A stretch of DNA of 18,107 nucleotides, taken from NCBI GenBank assembly GCA_030609125.1, contig JAUWCW010000012.1:1-18107 (forward strand), written 5' to 3'. The position numbers and the translations under genes are program-made. The stretch comes from Candidatus Rokuibacteriota bacterium. Lineage in GTDB: Bacteria > JAUVQV01. The notes beneath the pieces are model-generated. The model did no database searches. It was not told the DNA's origin and saw nothing but the letters and a program-made list of their open reading frames with translations. This document shows positions 7,165 to 14,108 of the stretch, in pieces; position 1 is the first letter of the stretch, and each line of letters begins with the position of its first letter.

Positions 7165-7644
7165 TCACGCCGTTCTTTCCCTCTTCAGTTTCGTCAGTTG
7201 CACAAAATGCCTTCTCTCCTCGTCAATCAGCGCATCCAGCTGCTCCCGCCGGCTTTCCGGGACCAGACCTTTGAGCTCCTGGTAGAAGTGAATCGAGTCC
7301 CACTCCACACCGATGGCAAAATCGAGGGCTTCCGACGCCCCCCGGATCCCCTCCAGTTTCTCCTCGAAGGCCTCCTGGCTGAAGATGACGCCCGAGGCGT
7401 ACGAGCGAAGGTAGTCGAAATACTCTCCCGGATAGCCCTCCTCGGGCTCGAAGGGCTCACTCTTCGCAAGGATCGCCTCATAGAACCGGCGATGCTTTAT
7501 TTCCTCGTCGGCAAGGAAGGAAAAGAGCGTCTTCACTTTTTCGTCATCCAGCCGGCCCGCCATCTCGCGGTAGAACCGTTCGCCGTTCACTTCGATCCTC
7601 ACGGCTATCTGAAAGACTTCACTCGGGTCGAACATAAGTCCCAT
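7165..7644 (-). CDS. Ferritin-like diiron protein, first gene of the unit
   Basis: This 159-residue protein is predicted to form four helices. Candidate iron ligands are E18, E48-I-K-H51, E114 and E143-R-R-H146, the two-ExxH arrangement of rubrerythrin-type ferritin-like domains. No rubredoxin domain, signal peptide or membrane segment is present, so it is a cytosolic protein probably involved in peroxide detoxification or iron handling. The ATG at 7644 has GGAGG 5 bases upstream; Met4 is a weaker alternative. It begins a minus-strand run of five closely packed genes, and its leader contains a perfect 8-bp dyad at 7680-7704. It is divergent from frdCAB across a 286-base gap. Confidence 0.87.
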   Translation of the reverse strand: MGLMFDPSEVFQIAVRIEVNGERFYREMAGRLDDEKVKTLFSFLADEEIKHRRFYEAILAKSEPFEPEEGYPGEYFDYLRSYASGVIFSQEAFEEKLEGIRGASEALDFAIGVEWDSIHFYQELKGLVPESRREQLDALIDEERRHFVQLTKLKRERTA

Positions 7645-7679
7645 AATCGCCTCCTGCTGCCGCTTTTTGTTCGTTCGCT

Positions 7680-7704
7680 GCGCACTGATTCCCGGACAGT
7701 GCGC
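7680..7704. promoter_or_regulatory. Perfect inverted repeat GCGCACTG-N9-CAGTGCGC upstream of the ferritin-like gene
   Basis: Arms at 7680-7687 and 7697-7704 match perfectly over 8 bp with a 9-base loop. The dyad ends 35 bases upstream of the ferritin-like ATG at 7644 and about 230 bases before frdC. It could be an operator for a dimeric regulator or an RNA hairpin in the leader. It does not match the Fur or PerR consensus as I know them. Confidence 0.5.
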
Positions 7705-7821
7705 GCCTGGGCCGATACTCCCGGTTGGTAGCTGTAGTTTATCTTCTTTGATGCTCCAATACCACTTCCTTTTTCCGCCCCATGGGCTACAATGTCGTGC
7801 GGCTTCCAGGGCGCCCCGCCG

Positions 7822-7855
7822 TTCAGCGGCCCCAGCGCCCCGGTGAGGCGCTGAA
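7822..7855 (+). promoter_or_regulatory. Competing hairpins upstream of frdC
   Basis: The right arm around 7847-7855 (GGCGCTGAA) can pair with TTCAGCG at 7822-7828 (7 bp, 20-base loop) or with CAGCGCC at 7833-7839 (7 bp, 7-base loop). No U-tract follows, so this is not a classic attenuator. A TATACT -10 candidate at 7879-7884 lies downstream without a good -35, so these hairpins may be promoter-proximal DNA rather than leader RNA. The rest of the 7645-7930 gap shows nothing further that I can support. Confidence 0.25.
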
Positions 7856-7930
7856 TACGAAAAGTTGCTTATTTCTTCTATACTCAGCTAGAATTGGAGG
7901 GTAGATCTTGTCAGCAAGGGACGGCTCACC

Positions 7931-8572
7931 TTGATCCTCCAGCAGGTACTCTTTCGCAGCCGCCGGACAGCGGCCATCCTTGACATCCTCGAGGCGTGCA
8001 GCGGTCTGGCCCTCGCGCTCTTTCTCTGGATGCACATGGTCTTCGTCGCCACCATATTCCTCGGAGCCGGGGCCTTTGACGGCATCGCCCACGCCCTGGA
8101 CACGTACTACCTCTCCTTCACCGGCATTCCGCCCCTGATCGTCGTCTTCTTCATGCATTTTCTCCTGGCAGCCCGCAAGATACCTTTCGCCTACCGGGAG
8201 CAGCGCATCATCTGGAGGCACGCGGGCCTCCTGGCCCACCGGGACACCTGGACCTGGCTCTTTCAAGCGGTGAGCGGCATGGCCATACTTCTGCTGGGGT
8301 CCATTCACTTCTGGGTGGTGCTCTCGGCCTGGCCCATCGGGGCCTCCCTGAGCATCCACCGCGTAGGCCAGTGGCCGCAGTTTGTCTTCTACATCGCCCT
8401 GCTCTTTCTCGGTGAGATGCACGCCGGGATAGGCCTCTACCGCCTGGCCGTCAAGTGGGGCTGGCCACCGCGGAGAAGGTCAGGCCTGCTCTTCGAGGTC
8501 ATAAGCGCTCTCTTCCTTCTTCTCGGCCTGGCGGCACTGGTGATGTTCCGCTATCTGGGAGGCGCGGGCTGA
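7931..8572 (+). CDS. frdC: Fumarate reductase/succinate dehydrogenase dihaem cytochrome b subunit
   Basis: This 213-residue membrane anchor has five predicted helices and is very like Wolinella succinogenes FrdC, with shared stretches such as GLYRLAVKWGW and AARKIPFAYREQ. It binds two b haems and exchanges electrons and protons with the quinone pool. Four histidines fit the haem ligands: H35, H76, H126 and H164. E162, two residues before H164, matches Wolinella E180. The segment equivalent to FEGGKP, which holds E66 there, reads FTGIPP, so E66 seems absent. The start is TTG 7931, with AAGGGA about 9 bases upstream; no ATG, GTG or TTG lies in frame between the TAG at 7889 and 7931. Its TGA overlaps the frdA ATG. 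A TATACT at 7879-7884 may be its -10. Confidence 0.93.
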   Translation: MILQQVLFRSRRTAAILDILEACSGLALALFLWMHMVFVATIFLGAGAFDGIAHALDTYYLSFTGIPPLIVVFFMHFLLAARKIPFAYREQRIIWRHAGLLAHRDTWTWLFQAVSGMAILLLGSIHFWVVLSAWPIGASLSIHRVGQWPQFVFYIALLFLGEMHAGIGLYRLAVKWGWPPRRRSGLLFEVISALFLLLGLAALVMFRYLGGAG

Positions 8573-10389
8573 TGCGTATGGTACAGACGGACCTGCTGGT
8601 CGTCGGCGCAGGCCTGGCCGGGGAGCGGGTGGCGGTGACGGCCGCCGCCGCCGGACACGACGTTGTCATTCTCAGCCTCGTTCCGCCGCGGCGCTCCCAT
8701 TCCAGCGCCGCCCAGGGGGGAATGCAGGCCGCCCTGGGCAACTGCGCCATGGGACTGGGGGACAATCCGGACATTCACTTCACCGACACGGTGAAGGGGT
8801 CGGACTGGGGGTGCGAGCAGGACGTGGCGCGCCTCTTCGTCGAGACAGCCCCCGTCGCCGTCCGTGAGATGGCAGCCTGGGGCGTCCCCTGGAACCGGGT
8901 GATTGCGGGAAAGAAGCGGCTTCCCGGCGGCCTCGAGATCGAGGACATTTCCGAGAAGGAGGGGCTCATCACCGCCCGCGACTTCGGGGGCACCCAGAAG
9001 TGGCGCACCACCTACGTCTCGGACGCCACGGGACACTCTCTCCTCTACACCATGGACAACGTGGTGGTCAAACTGGGGGTCACTGTCCACGACCGCCGCG
9101 AGGCGATTTCCCTCATCCACGACGGTCAGCGCTGCTGCGGCGCGGTGGTACGCAACCTCATCGACGGTTCCCTGCAGGCTTACCTCGCCCGGGCGACGGT
9201 GCTGGCCACCGGCGGCTACGGCAGGATCTACGGGGCTTCGACCAACGCCGTCATCTGCGAGGGCTCCGGCATGGCCATCGCCCAGGAGACGAGGGTTGTC
9301 CCCCTGGGCAACATGGAAGCGGTTCAGTTTCATCCCACCGGGATCGTGCCGACGGACATACTCGTCACCGAGGGCTGCCGGGGTGACGGGGGCTATCTCC
9401 TGGACAGGAACAAACACCGGTTCATGCCGGAATACGAGCCGGCCCGGAAGGAGCTCGCCTCCCGGGACGTCGTCTCCCGCCGCATGACCCAGCACATACG
9501 GCGGGGACTCGGAGTGGAGTCGCCCTTCGGACCTCACCTCTGGCTCGACATCCGCCATCTCGGAGAAAAGCACGTATCGACCTACCTGCGGGAAGTGAAG
9601 GAGATCTGCGAGAACTTCCTCGGCATCGACCCGGTCCGGAGCCTTATCCCCGTGAGGCCGACACAGCACTACAGCATGGGAGGGGTGCGGACCAACACCG
9701 ACGGTGCGGCCTACGGGCTCGCCGGGCTCTTCGCCGCCGGGGAAACGGCCTGCTGGGACCTGCACGGGTTCAACCGCCTGGGGGGCAACTCCCTGGCGGA
9801 AACAATTGTGGCCGGGAAGATCGTCGGGGAAAAGGTGACGGAGTATCTGGAGGGTACGGAGGTCTCCATTCTCACCGGTGTCGCCGCCGCGGAAATCTCC
9901 CGCCAGCAGGGGCGCATCAGCGCCCTCATGAAAAAGACCGGCGGCGAAAGCGTCTTCGATCTGCGCCGCCGGATGGAAGAGACCCTTATGGATCACGTTC
10001 CCATCTTCCGCCACGCCGACTCCCTGCAAAAGGGCGTGGACAAGCTCGCCGAACTGCTCGATCGCTCCCGGAACCTCTCCCTGCAGGGCAGCGGGGCAGG
10101 CGCCTCGTCCCCCGAGCTCTCGGCGGCCCTTCGGCTGCCCGGCATGCTCCGGCTGGCCCTATCCATCACCTTCGGCGCGCTGCAGAGGACCGAGAGCCGG
10201 GGAAGCCACTTCCGTGAGGACCACCCCCGGAGGGACGATGAGAACTGGCTCAAGCGCACCCTCGCCTTCCGGTCCGAGGGGAGCGATCTGCCCCGTCTCG
10301 AGTACGAGAAGGTGACGATCACCGAGCTTCCCCCCGGGGACCGGGGATACGGGGAGGCGACGGACACAAGAAGGCTGGAGTCGGAATGA
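8572..10389 (+). CDS. frdA: Fumarate reductase/succinate dehydrogenase flavoprotein subunit
   Basis: This 605-residue catalytic subunit interconverts fumarate and succinate on the inner face of the cytoplasmic membrane. The dinucleotide-binding motif is VVGAGLAGE at 10-18. H43 in RRSHSSAAQGGMQAALGN is the covalent FAD attachment histidine, at the same number as in Wolinella FrdA. Substrate and proton-relay residues are present: H254 (HPTG), E267 and R270 (TEGCRGDGG), R298 (SRDVVSR), H366 (TQHYSMGG) and R402 (NRLGGNS). An in-frame start at 8455 would give 644 residues, but ATG 8572 is chosen because it overlaps the frdC stop, has GGAGGC 7 bases upstream, and puts the Rossmann strand at the N-terminus. 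Order C-A-B matches Wolinella and Geobacter, where the Geobacter enzyme works in both directions. Whether this one is bifunctional is inferred. Confidence 0.97.
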   Translation: MRMVQTDLLVVGAGLAGERVAVTAAAAGHDVVILSLVPPRRSHSSAAQGGMQAALGNCAMGLGDNPDIHFTDTVKGSDWGCEQDVARLFVETAPVAVREMAAWGVPWNRVIAGKKRLPGGLEIEDISEKEGLITARDFGGTQKWRTTYVSDATGHSLLYTMDNVVVKLGVTVHDRREAISLIHDGQRCCGAVVRNLIDGSLQAYLARATVLATGGYGRIYGASTNAVICEGSGMAIAQETRVVPLGNMEAVQFHPTGIVPTDILVTEGCRGDGGYLLDRNKHRFMPEYEPARKELASRDVVSRRMTQHIRRGLGVESPFGPHLWLDIRHLGEKHVSTYLREVKEICENFLGIDPVRSLIPVRPTQHYSMGGVRTNTDGAAYGLAGLFAAGETACWDLHGFNRLGGNSLAETIVAGKIVGEKVTEYLEGTEVSILTGVAAAEISRQQGRISALMKKTGGESVFDLRRRMEETLMDHVPIFRHADSLQKGVDKLAELLDRSRNLSLQGSGAGASSPELSAALRLPGMLRLALSITFGALQRTESRGSHFREDHPRRDDENWLKRTLAFRSEGSDLPRLEYEKVTITELPPGDRGYGEATDTRRLESE

Positions 10390-10423
10390 CGAGCCACGGG
10401 AGTCACACGGGAGGGGCGGCGCC

Positions 10424-11155
10424 ATGAGCAGGGAACTGACCTTCCACGTCTTCCGCTACGATCCGAACGTGACGGAGATCGAACCGCGCATGCAGGAGTA
10501 CCGCCTCCGGGAGGTGGATGGCCTTTCTCTTTTCATAGCCCTCAACCTCATCCGTGAAGAGCAGGACCCGACGCTGAAGTTCGACTTCGTCTGCCGGGCC
10601 GCCATATGCGGCAGCTGCGGCATGCTCATCAACGGGCGTCCCGGGCTGGCGTGCAAGACGCTCACCAGCACCCTCCCCTCCTCCATCACGCTCCATCCCC
10701 TCCCGGTCTTCCGGATGATCGGCGACCTCGCCGTCGACACCGGCAGCTGGTTCCGCCGGGTGGCGGAACAGACCGGATCCTGGATTCACACGGACAAGCC
10801 TTTCAACCCTCACGATCCGGAAGAGAGGATGGACAACTCGACGGCTCTTGAGATCCATGAGCTGGAGCGGTGTATCGAGTGCGGCTGCTGCATCGCCGGT
10901 TGCGGGACGGCGAACATTCGGGAGGACTTCGTCGGCGCCGCCGCCCTCCTGCGCATCTCGCGTTTCATGATCGATCCCCGCGATGACCGCGGGGTCGAGC
11001 GCTTCTTCGAGGTCGTCGGCACCGACGAGGGGATCTTCGGCTGCATGGGTCTCATGGCGTGCGAGGACCTCTGCCCCAAGGAAATCCCCCTCCAGCGCCA
11101 GCTCGCCTACGTCCGGCGGAAGCTCGCCATGGCGGCCCTTGGCAGGAAGATTTGA
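10424..11155 (+). CDS. frdB: Fumarate reductase/succinate dehydrogenase iron-sulfur subunit
   Basis: This 243-residue electron-transfer subunit links FrdA flavin to FrdC haem. The [2Fe-2S] ligands are C57, C62, C65 and C77, the same numbers as in Wolinella FrdB. ERCIECGCCIAGC supplies C150, C153 and C156, which with C217 hold the [4Fe-4S] cluster; C160, C207 and C213 hold the [3Fe-4S] cluster. Shared stretches include FDFVCRAAICGSCGM, NGRPGLAC and EDFVGAA. It starts 34 bases after frdA at an ATG behind GGAGGGG, so it belongs to the same operon. No convincing intrinsic terminator follows; the next recognisable element is the CRP-like palindrome at 11170. Confidence 0.97.
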   Translation: MSRELTFHVFRYDPNVTEIEPRMQEYRLREVDGLSLFIALNLIREEQDPTLKFDFVCRAAICGSCGMLINGRPGLACKTLTSTLPSSITLHPLPVFRMIGDLAVDTGSWFRRVAEQTGSWIHTDKPFNPHDPEERMDNSTALEIHELERCIECGCCIAGCGTANIREDFVGAAALLRISRFMIDPRDDRGVERFFEVVGTDEGIFGCMGLMACEDLCPKEIPLQRQLAYVRRKLAMAALGRKI

Positions 11156-11169
11156 GAGGCCCGGGAAAG

Positions 11170-11185
11170 TGTGAGAATTTTCACA
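11170..11185. promoter_or_regulatory. CRP/FNR-superfamily-like palindrome TGTGA-N6-TCACA
   Basis: TGTGAGAATTTTCACA has perfect 5-bp half-sites with the six-base spacing of the CRP consensus, and the central AATT is itself palindromic, leaving one mismatched pair. It lies 14 bases after frdB and 68 before the GTG at 11253. If the promoter at 11226-11254 is right, its centre is near -83, close to known class I positions. The regulator is not in the window. Confidence 0.5.
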
Positions 11186-11225
11186 TCACTTCCTCCGTAA
11201 CCTCCCGATGATAAACACGAATCTC

Positions 11226-11254
11226 TTGCTTTCACCCAGCCGTTGAGGTAGAGT
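11226..11254 (+). promoter_or_regulatory. Candidate promoter TTGCTT-N17-TAGAGT for the DUF2064 gene
   Basis: TTGCTT (11226-11231) and TAGAGT (11249-11254) are 17 bases apart and match four of six bases at each hexamer. The predicted start is about 11261, which would exclude the GTG start at 11253 and leave ATG 11262 essentially leaderless, or ATG 11292 with a leader of about 30 bases. Weak on its own. Confidence 0.3.
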
Positions 11255-12005
11255 GTCGTTCATGTTTTCAAGATCTGAAGCATCGCCTTCCATGAAAGGG
11301 GCCCTGGTGGTGTGCGCCCGGGTGCCGCTTCCCGGCATGGTCAAGACCTCTCTTCACCCCCATCTCACCGACTCGCAGAGCGCCGCCCTTTACGGGCGCT
11401 TTCTTGCCGACACCTGCGAGACCACACAGGACGTGGAGGGGGTGGACTTTTTCCTCGCCTATTCTCCCGAGGGAGACGGGGAGGCTTTCAGGGGGATCGT
11501 CCCTCCCCCGTTCAGGCTCTTCTCCCAGCCCGAAGCGGAAATGGGGCATCGGCTGGCGGGAATTTTCGAGCGGCTCATGCAGGAGGGCTACGAACGCGTG
11601 CTCGTCCTCAAGAGCGACTCTCCCGACCTGCCCATCTGTCTCCTCAACCAGGCCTCCGACATTCTGGCCTCGGGGAGAGCGGAGATGGTGTACGGCCCGA
11701 GCGAGCGCGACGGCTTCTACCTCGTCGGCCTCCGCCGGTGGCACCGGGAACTTTTCCATGACGTGGACTGGGACACCCCCCAACTCGGCAGCAGGGTCCT
11801 GCGGCAGGCCAGGAAGCTCGGCATGAGGGTCCGCCGGCTGCCCGAGTGGTACGAGATCGACACCGTTGAAGACCTTCGACGGCACCTGACGTACTACAAC
11901 CTGCGCCGGCGCTCGTGTTCGGCCTCGGAATGCCAATGCCGGACCGGCGAGTACCTCTTTGAGATCCAGGACCGCATCCTGCCCCAGATCTGCCGAATAG
12001 TCTGA
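11253..12005 (+). CDS. DUF2064/TIGR04282-family glycosyl- or nucleotidyltransferase-like protein
   Basis: This is a 250-residue GT-A/Rossmann-type protein. Family marks are VVCARVPLPGMVKTSL near the N-terminus, LKSDSPDLP at 119-127 in place of the common GSDCP, GPSERDGFYLVGL at 148-160, WDTPQ at 173-177 and WYEIDTVEDL at 199-208. The family is annotated as arsenosugar-biosynthesis-type glycosyltransferase and resembles CofC/MobA nucleotidyltransferases; the substrate is unknown here. The usual K-T-R-L reads K-T-S-L. A Cys-rich tail of about 30 residues (CSASECQC) extends past the normal end. The start is uncertain: GTG 11253 has GAGGT close upstream, ATG 11262 fits the predicted promoter, and ATG 11292 (MKGALVV) fits the usual family N-terminus. 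It is not obviously tied to frdCAB. Confidence 0.8.
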   Translation: MSFMFSRSEASPSMKGALVVCARVPLPGMVKTSLHPHLTDSQSAALYGRFLADTCETTQDVEGVDFFLAYSPEGDGEAFRGIVPPPFRLFSQPEAEMGHRLAGIFERLMQEGYERVLVLKSDSPDLPICLLNQASDILASGRAEMVYGPSERDGFYLVGLRRWHRELFHDVDWDTPQLGSRVLRQARKLGMRVRRLPEWYEIDTVEDLRRHLTYYNLRRRSCSASECQCRTGEYLFEIQDRILPQICRIV

Positions 12006-12023
12006 TCCGGGCCTTCCAGCGCA

Positions 12024-13226
12024 CTACAGTCTCAGAACTTCCGGGCGCAGGAGCGTCACCGCCACGATCGATATTCCCAGGGCCCCGCCCGAGAGCGCCA
12101 CTGCGGCGGGCGTACCGATCGCCTGCGCCAGCGATCCCACCAGGATGTTCCCGAGGGGCATCATCCCCAGCAGAACGAGGCTGTAGAGGCTCATGACCCG
12201 GCCTCTCAATTCGTCGGGAACGATGGACTGAACAAGGGTGTTCACGGGGGCTATGAGAGTCACCATCCCCCAGCCGGCGGCCACCAGAGCGAGAGAGGCA
12301 ACGGCAAGTCCCGGCGAGAGGGCGAAGAGGATAAGCGAGGCGGCGAAGGTGAGTCCCGCCGTCACGGCCAGCTTCCCCTTGCCGCTTCTGCCCGACCGGG
12401 CCGCCAGGATAAGCGCCCCCGCAACCGATCCTCCCCCGCTCAGGGCGAGCAGCCCTCCCAGGCCCCCCGGGCCGACGTGGAAAACGTCCCTGGCGAAGAC
12501 GGGCATCATCGTCAGGAAGGGGAAGCCGAAGAAGCTCGCCGCCGCCACCAGGGCCACCAGCGCCTGGACCCGTCTCTCCCCCCTCACGAACCGCAGACCT
12601 TCGCGCAGGTCCTGGCCGACGGAGCGGGCGGCCCTGGCCGGCAGGGGAGGCAGCTTCCGCATGAGCCAGAAGGCGACGATGACCGGCACGTAGCTGACGG
12701 CGTTCAGATAAAAGCAGGCCGCTATTCCCGCCGTGGCTACCACAAGGCCGGCGACGGCGGGGCCGAGAACGCGGGCGGTGTTGAAGGCGGAGGAGTTAAG
12801 CGCAATGGCGTTCATCAGGTCCTCCTTGCCCACCATCTCGACCACGAAGGACTGGTGGGCGGGCATTTCCACGGCCTTCACCGTTCCGAGAAGAAAGGCC
12901 AGGGCCATCACCTGCCACACCGTCACCAGCCCGCCGTGGGTGAGAGCGGCCAGCACGAGGGTTATCACCGTCGACAGGCCGTTGGTGTACATCAGGACCG
13001 ACCGCTTGGGAAAACGGTCGGCCACGACTCCGCCGGCAAGGGCGAAGAGGAGAATGGGAAGGGTCCCCGCCGCCCCCACCGCCCCGAGCCAGAACGGCTT
13101 GTCCGTCAGCTCCAGAACGAGCCACCCCCGCCCGAGAGACTGCATCCACGTTCCTGTCTGGCTCACGAACTGGGATGTCCAGAAGAGCCTGAAGTTCCTG
13201 TGCCGCAGGGCGCTGAACATCTCCAC
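12024..13226 (-). CDS. Major facilitator superfamily exporter (MFS_3/EntS-like)
   Basis: This 400-residue inner-membrane protein has about twelve hydrophobic helices. It opens with ALRHRNFRLFWTSQFVSQTG, typical of the MFS_3/DHA3 group, and carries GGVVADRFPKR between TM2 and TM3, the MFS motif A. VPDELRGRVMSLYSL lies in the second half, at the position equivalent to motif A. Relatives export siderophores or drugs by proton antiport; the substrate cannot be told. The start is GTG 13226, 6 bases after the EamA-like gene stop, with GAGG 11 bases upstream; ATG 13220 is an in-frame alternative. It is last in an overlapping minus-strand set and converges with the DUF2064 gene across 18 bases, with no clear terminator hairpin. 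Confidence 0.92.
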   Translation of the reverse strand: MEMFSALRHRNFRLFWTSQFVSQTGTWMQSLGRGWLVLELTDKPFWLGAVGAAGTLPILLFALAGGVVADRFPKRSVLMYTNGLSTVITLVLAALTHGGLVTVWQVMALAFLLGTVKAVEMPAHQSFVVEMVGKEDLMNAIALNSSAFNTARVLGPAVAGLVVATAGIAACFYLNAVSYVPVIVAFWLMRKLPPLPARAARSVGQDLREGLRFVRGERRVQALVALVAAASFFGFPFLTMMPVFARDVFHVGPGGLGGLLALSGGGSVAGALILAARSGRSGKGKLAVTAGLTFAASLILFALSPGLAVASLALVAAGWGMVTLIAPVNTLVQSIVPDELRGRVMSLYSLVLLGMMPLGNILVGSLAQAIGTPAAVALSGGALGISIVAVTLLRPEVLRL

Positions 13227-13232
13227 GGGGGT

Positions 13233-14108
13233 TCAATCCTCGACGACGATCAGGAGCATCCCGGCACACATGACCGCCGTCCCGAGAAACCGCCTCCCCG
13301 TCTGCCGCTCACCGAAAAAGAGCCTTCCCAGCAGGACGGAAAAGAGCAGACTGCTGCGCTTGACAGAAATCATGTAGGCCACCTGCGTGAGCTCTATGGC
13401 GGCAAAATGAAAGGCTATCATCAGGCCCGCCGCCGCCCCCACCGCCAGGAACGAGCGGTTGGGCCTCAGGGACGACAGGAGACCACCCCTTCTCCTCCAG
13501 GCCAGCAGGACCGTGTACGCCGCCGTAACGAACAGGGCGTACGTGAAGCCGAAAAATGACGGCGACGAGTACCTGACACCGAGTTTACCCAGGGCCGAGG
13601 TGAGACTGTAGATGAGCGCCACGGCCAGTATGCAGAGGACCCCCTTCTCCCTCCGTAAGGACTGGAAGAGATCCGCCGCTCCGCCCTTTCCCTCCCAGGC
13701 GAGCAGAAAGGATCCCGCGGCGACCAGGCCGATGCCGGCGGCCCCGGAGAGCCCGGGTATCTCTCCCAGCACCGCGAGCGAGATCATGGCGGTGAAGACA
13801 GGCGTCCAGGCAAGAAAGGGGAGCGCCAGGGACATGGGCGACACCTTCAGGGCATGGAGGTAGAGGAGTCCCGCCGCGATCTCAAGGGGAACGCCGGCAG
13901 CGAGAACAGCCCAGAAACGCGGATCCACCGGCGGGACGGAACGCATCGAGGCCGCCAGCGCCAGCAGCGGCAGGGCGTAGCCCCACCGGACCCACATCAC
14001 CGTCCCGGGGGAATGCTCCCGAAGGGCCGCCTTCGAGAATGCGTCGGCAGCCGACCATGAGAGGGCGCACAGCAGCGCCAGAACGAACCAGAGGGGAACG
14101 ACGCTCAC
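13233..14108 (-). CDS. EamA/DMT-family transporter
   Basis: This 291-residue protein has ten predicted membrane helices in two five-helix halves, the drug/metabolite transporter layout. The N-half has SWSAADAFSKAALREHSP and the second half shows the same pattern (YSLTSALGKLGVRYSSP). These carriers export metabolites or lipid-linked sugars; ArnE/ArnF-type flippases share the fold, relevant because the preceding gene is a lipid-linked-sugar-type GT-C enzyme, but the substrate is unproven. GTG 14108 overlaps the TGA of the glycosyltransferase gene by 3 bases, so translation should be coupled. The MFS gene follows after 6 bases. Confidence 0.9.
   Translation of the reverse strand: MSVVPLWFVLALLCALSWSAADAFSKAALREHSPGTVMWVRWGYALPLLALAASMRSVPPVDPRFWAVLAAGVPLEIAAGLLYLHALKVSPMSLALPFLAWTPVFTAMISLAVLGEIPGLSGAAGIGLVAAGSFLLAWEGKGGAADLFQSLRREKGVLCILAVALIYSLTSALGKLGVRYSSPSFFGFTYALFVTAAYTVLLAWRRRGGLLSSLRPNRSFLAVGAAAGLMIAFHFAAIELTQVAYMISVKRSSLLFSVLLGRLFFGERQTGRRFLGTAVMCAGMLLIVVED

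Noticed and set aside
8455-8571. N-terminal extension of FrdA from an upstream ATG
   Set aside because: The extension lies inside frdC and does not resemble the family; ATG 8572 overlaps the frdC stop and has a proper ribosome-binding site.
8551-10029. 492-residue minus-strand ORF antisense to frdA
   Set aside because: Antisense shadow of a strongly conserved flavoprotein gene; no domain seen.
11170-11185. The TGTGA/TCACA palindrome as the frdB terminator hairpin
   Set aside because: Five-base stem with no U-tract after it; the spacing fits a CRP-type protein site better.
12477-13559. 360-residue plus-strand ORF antisense to the MFS and EamA genes
   Set aside because: Spans two unrelated genes on the other strand and is rich in Arg/Gly/Pro/His; typical of a high-GC shadow.
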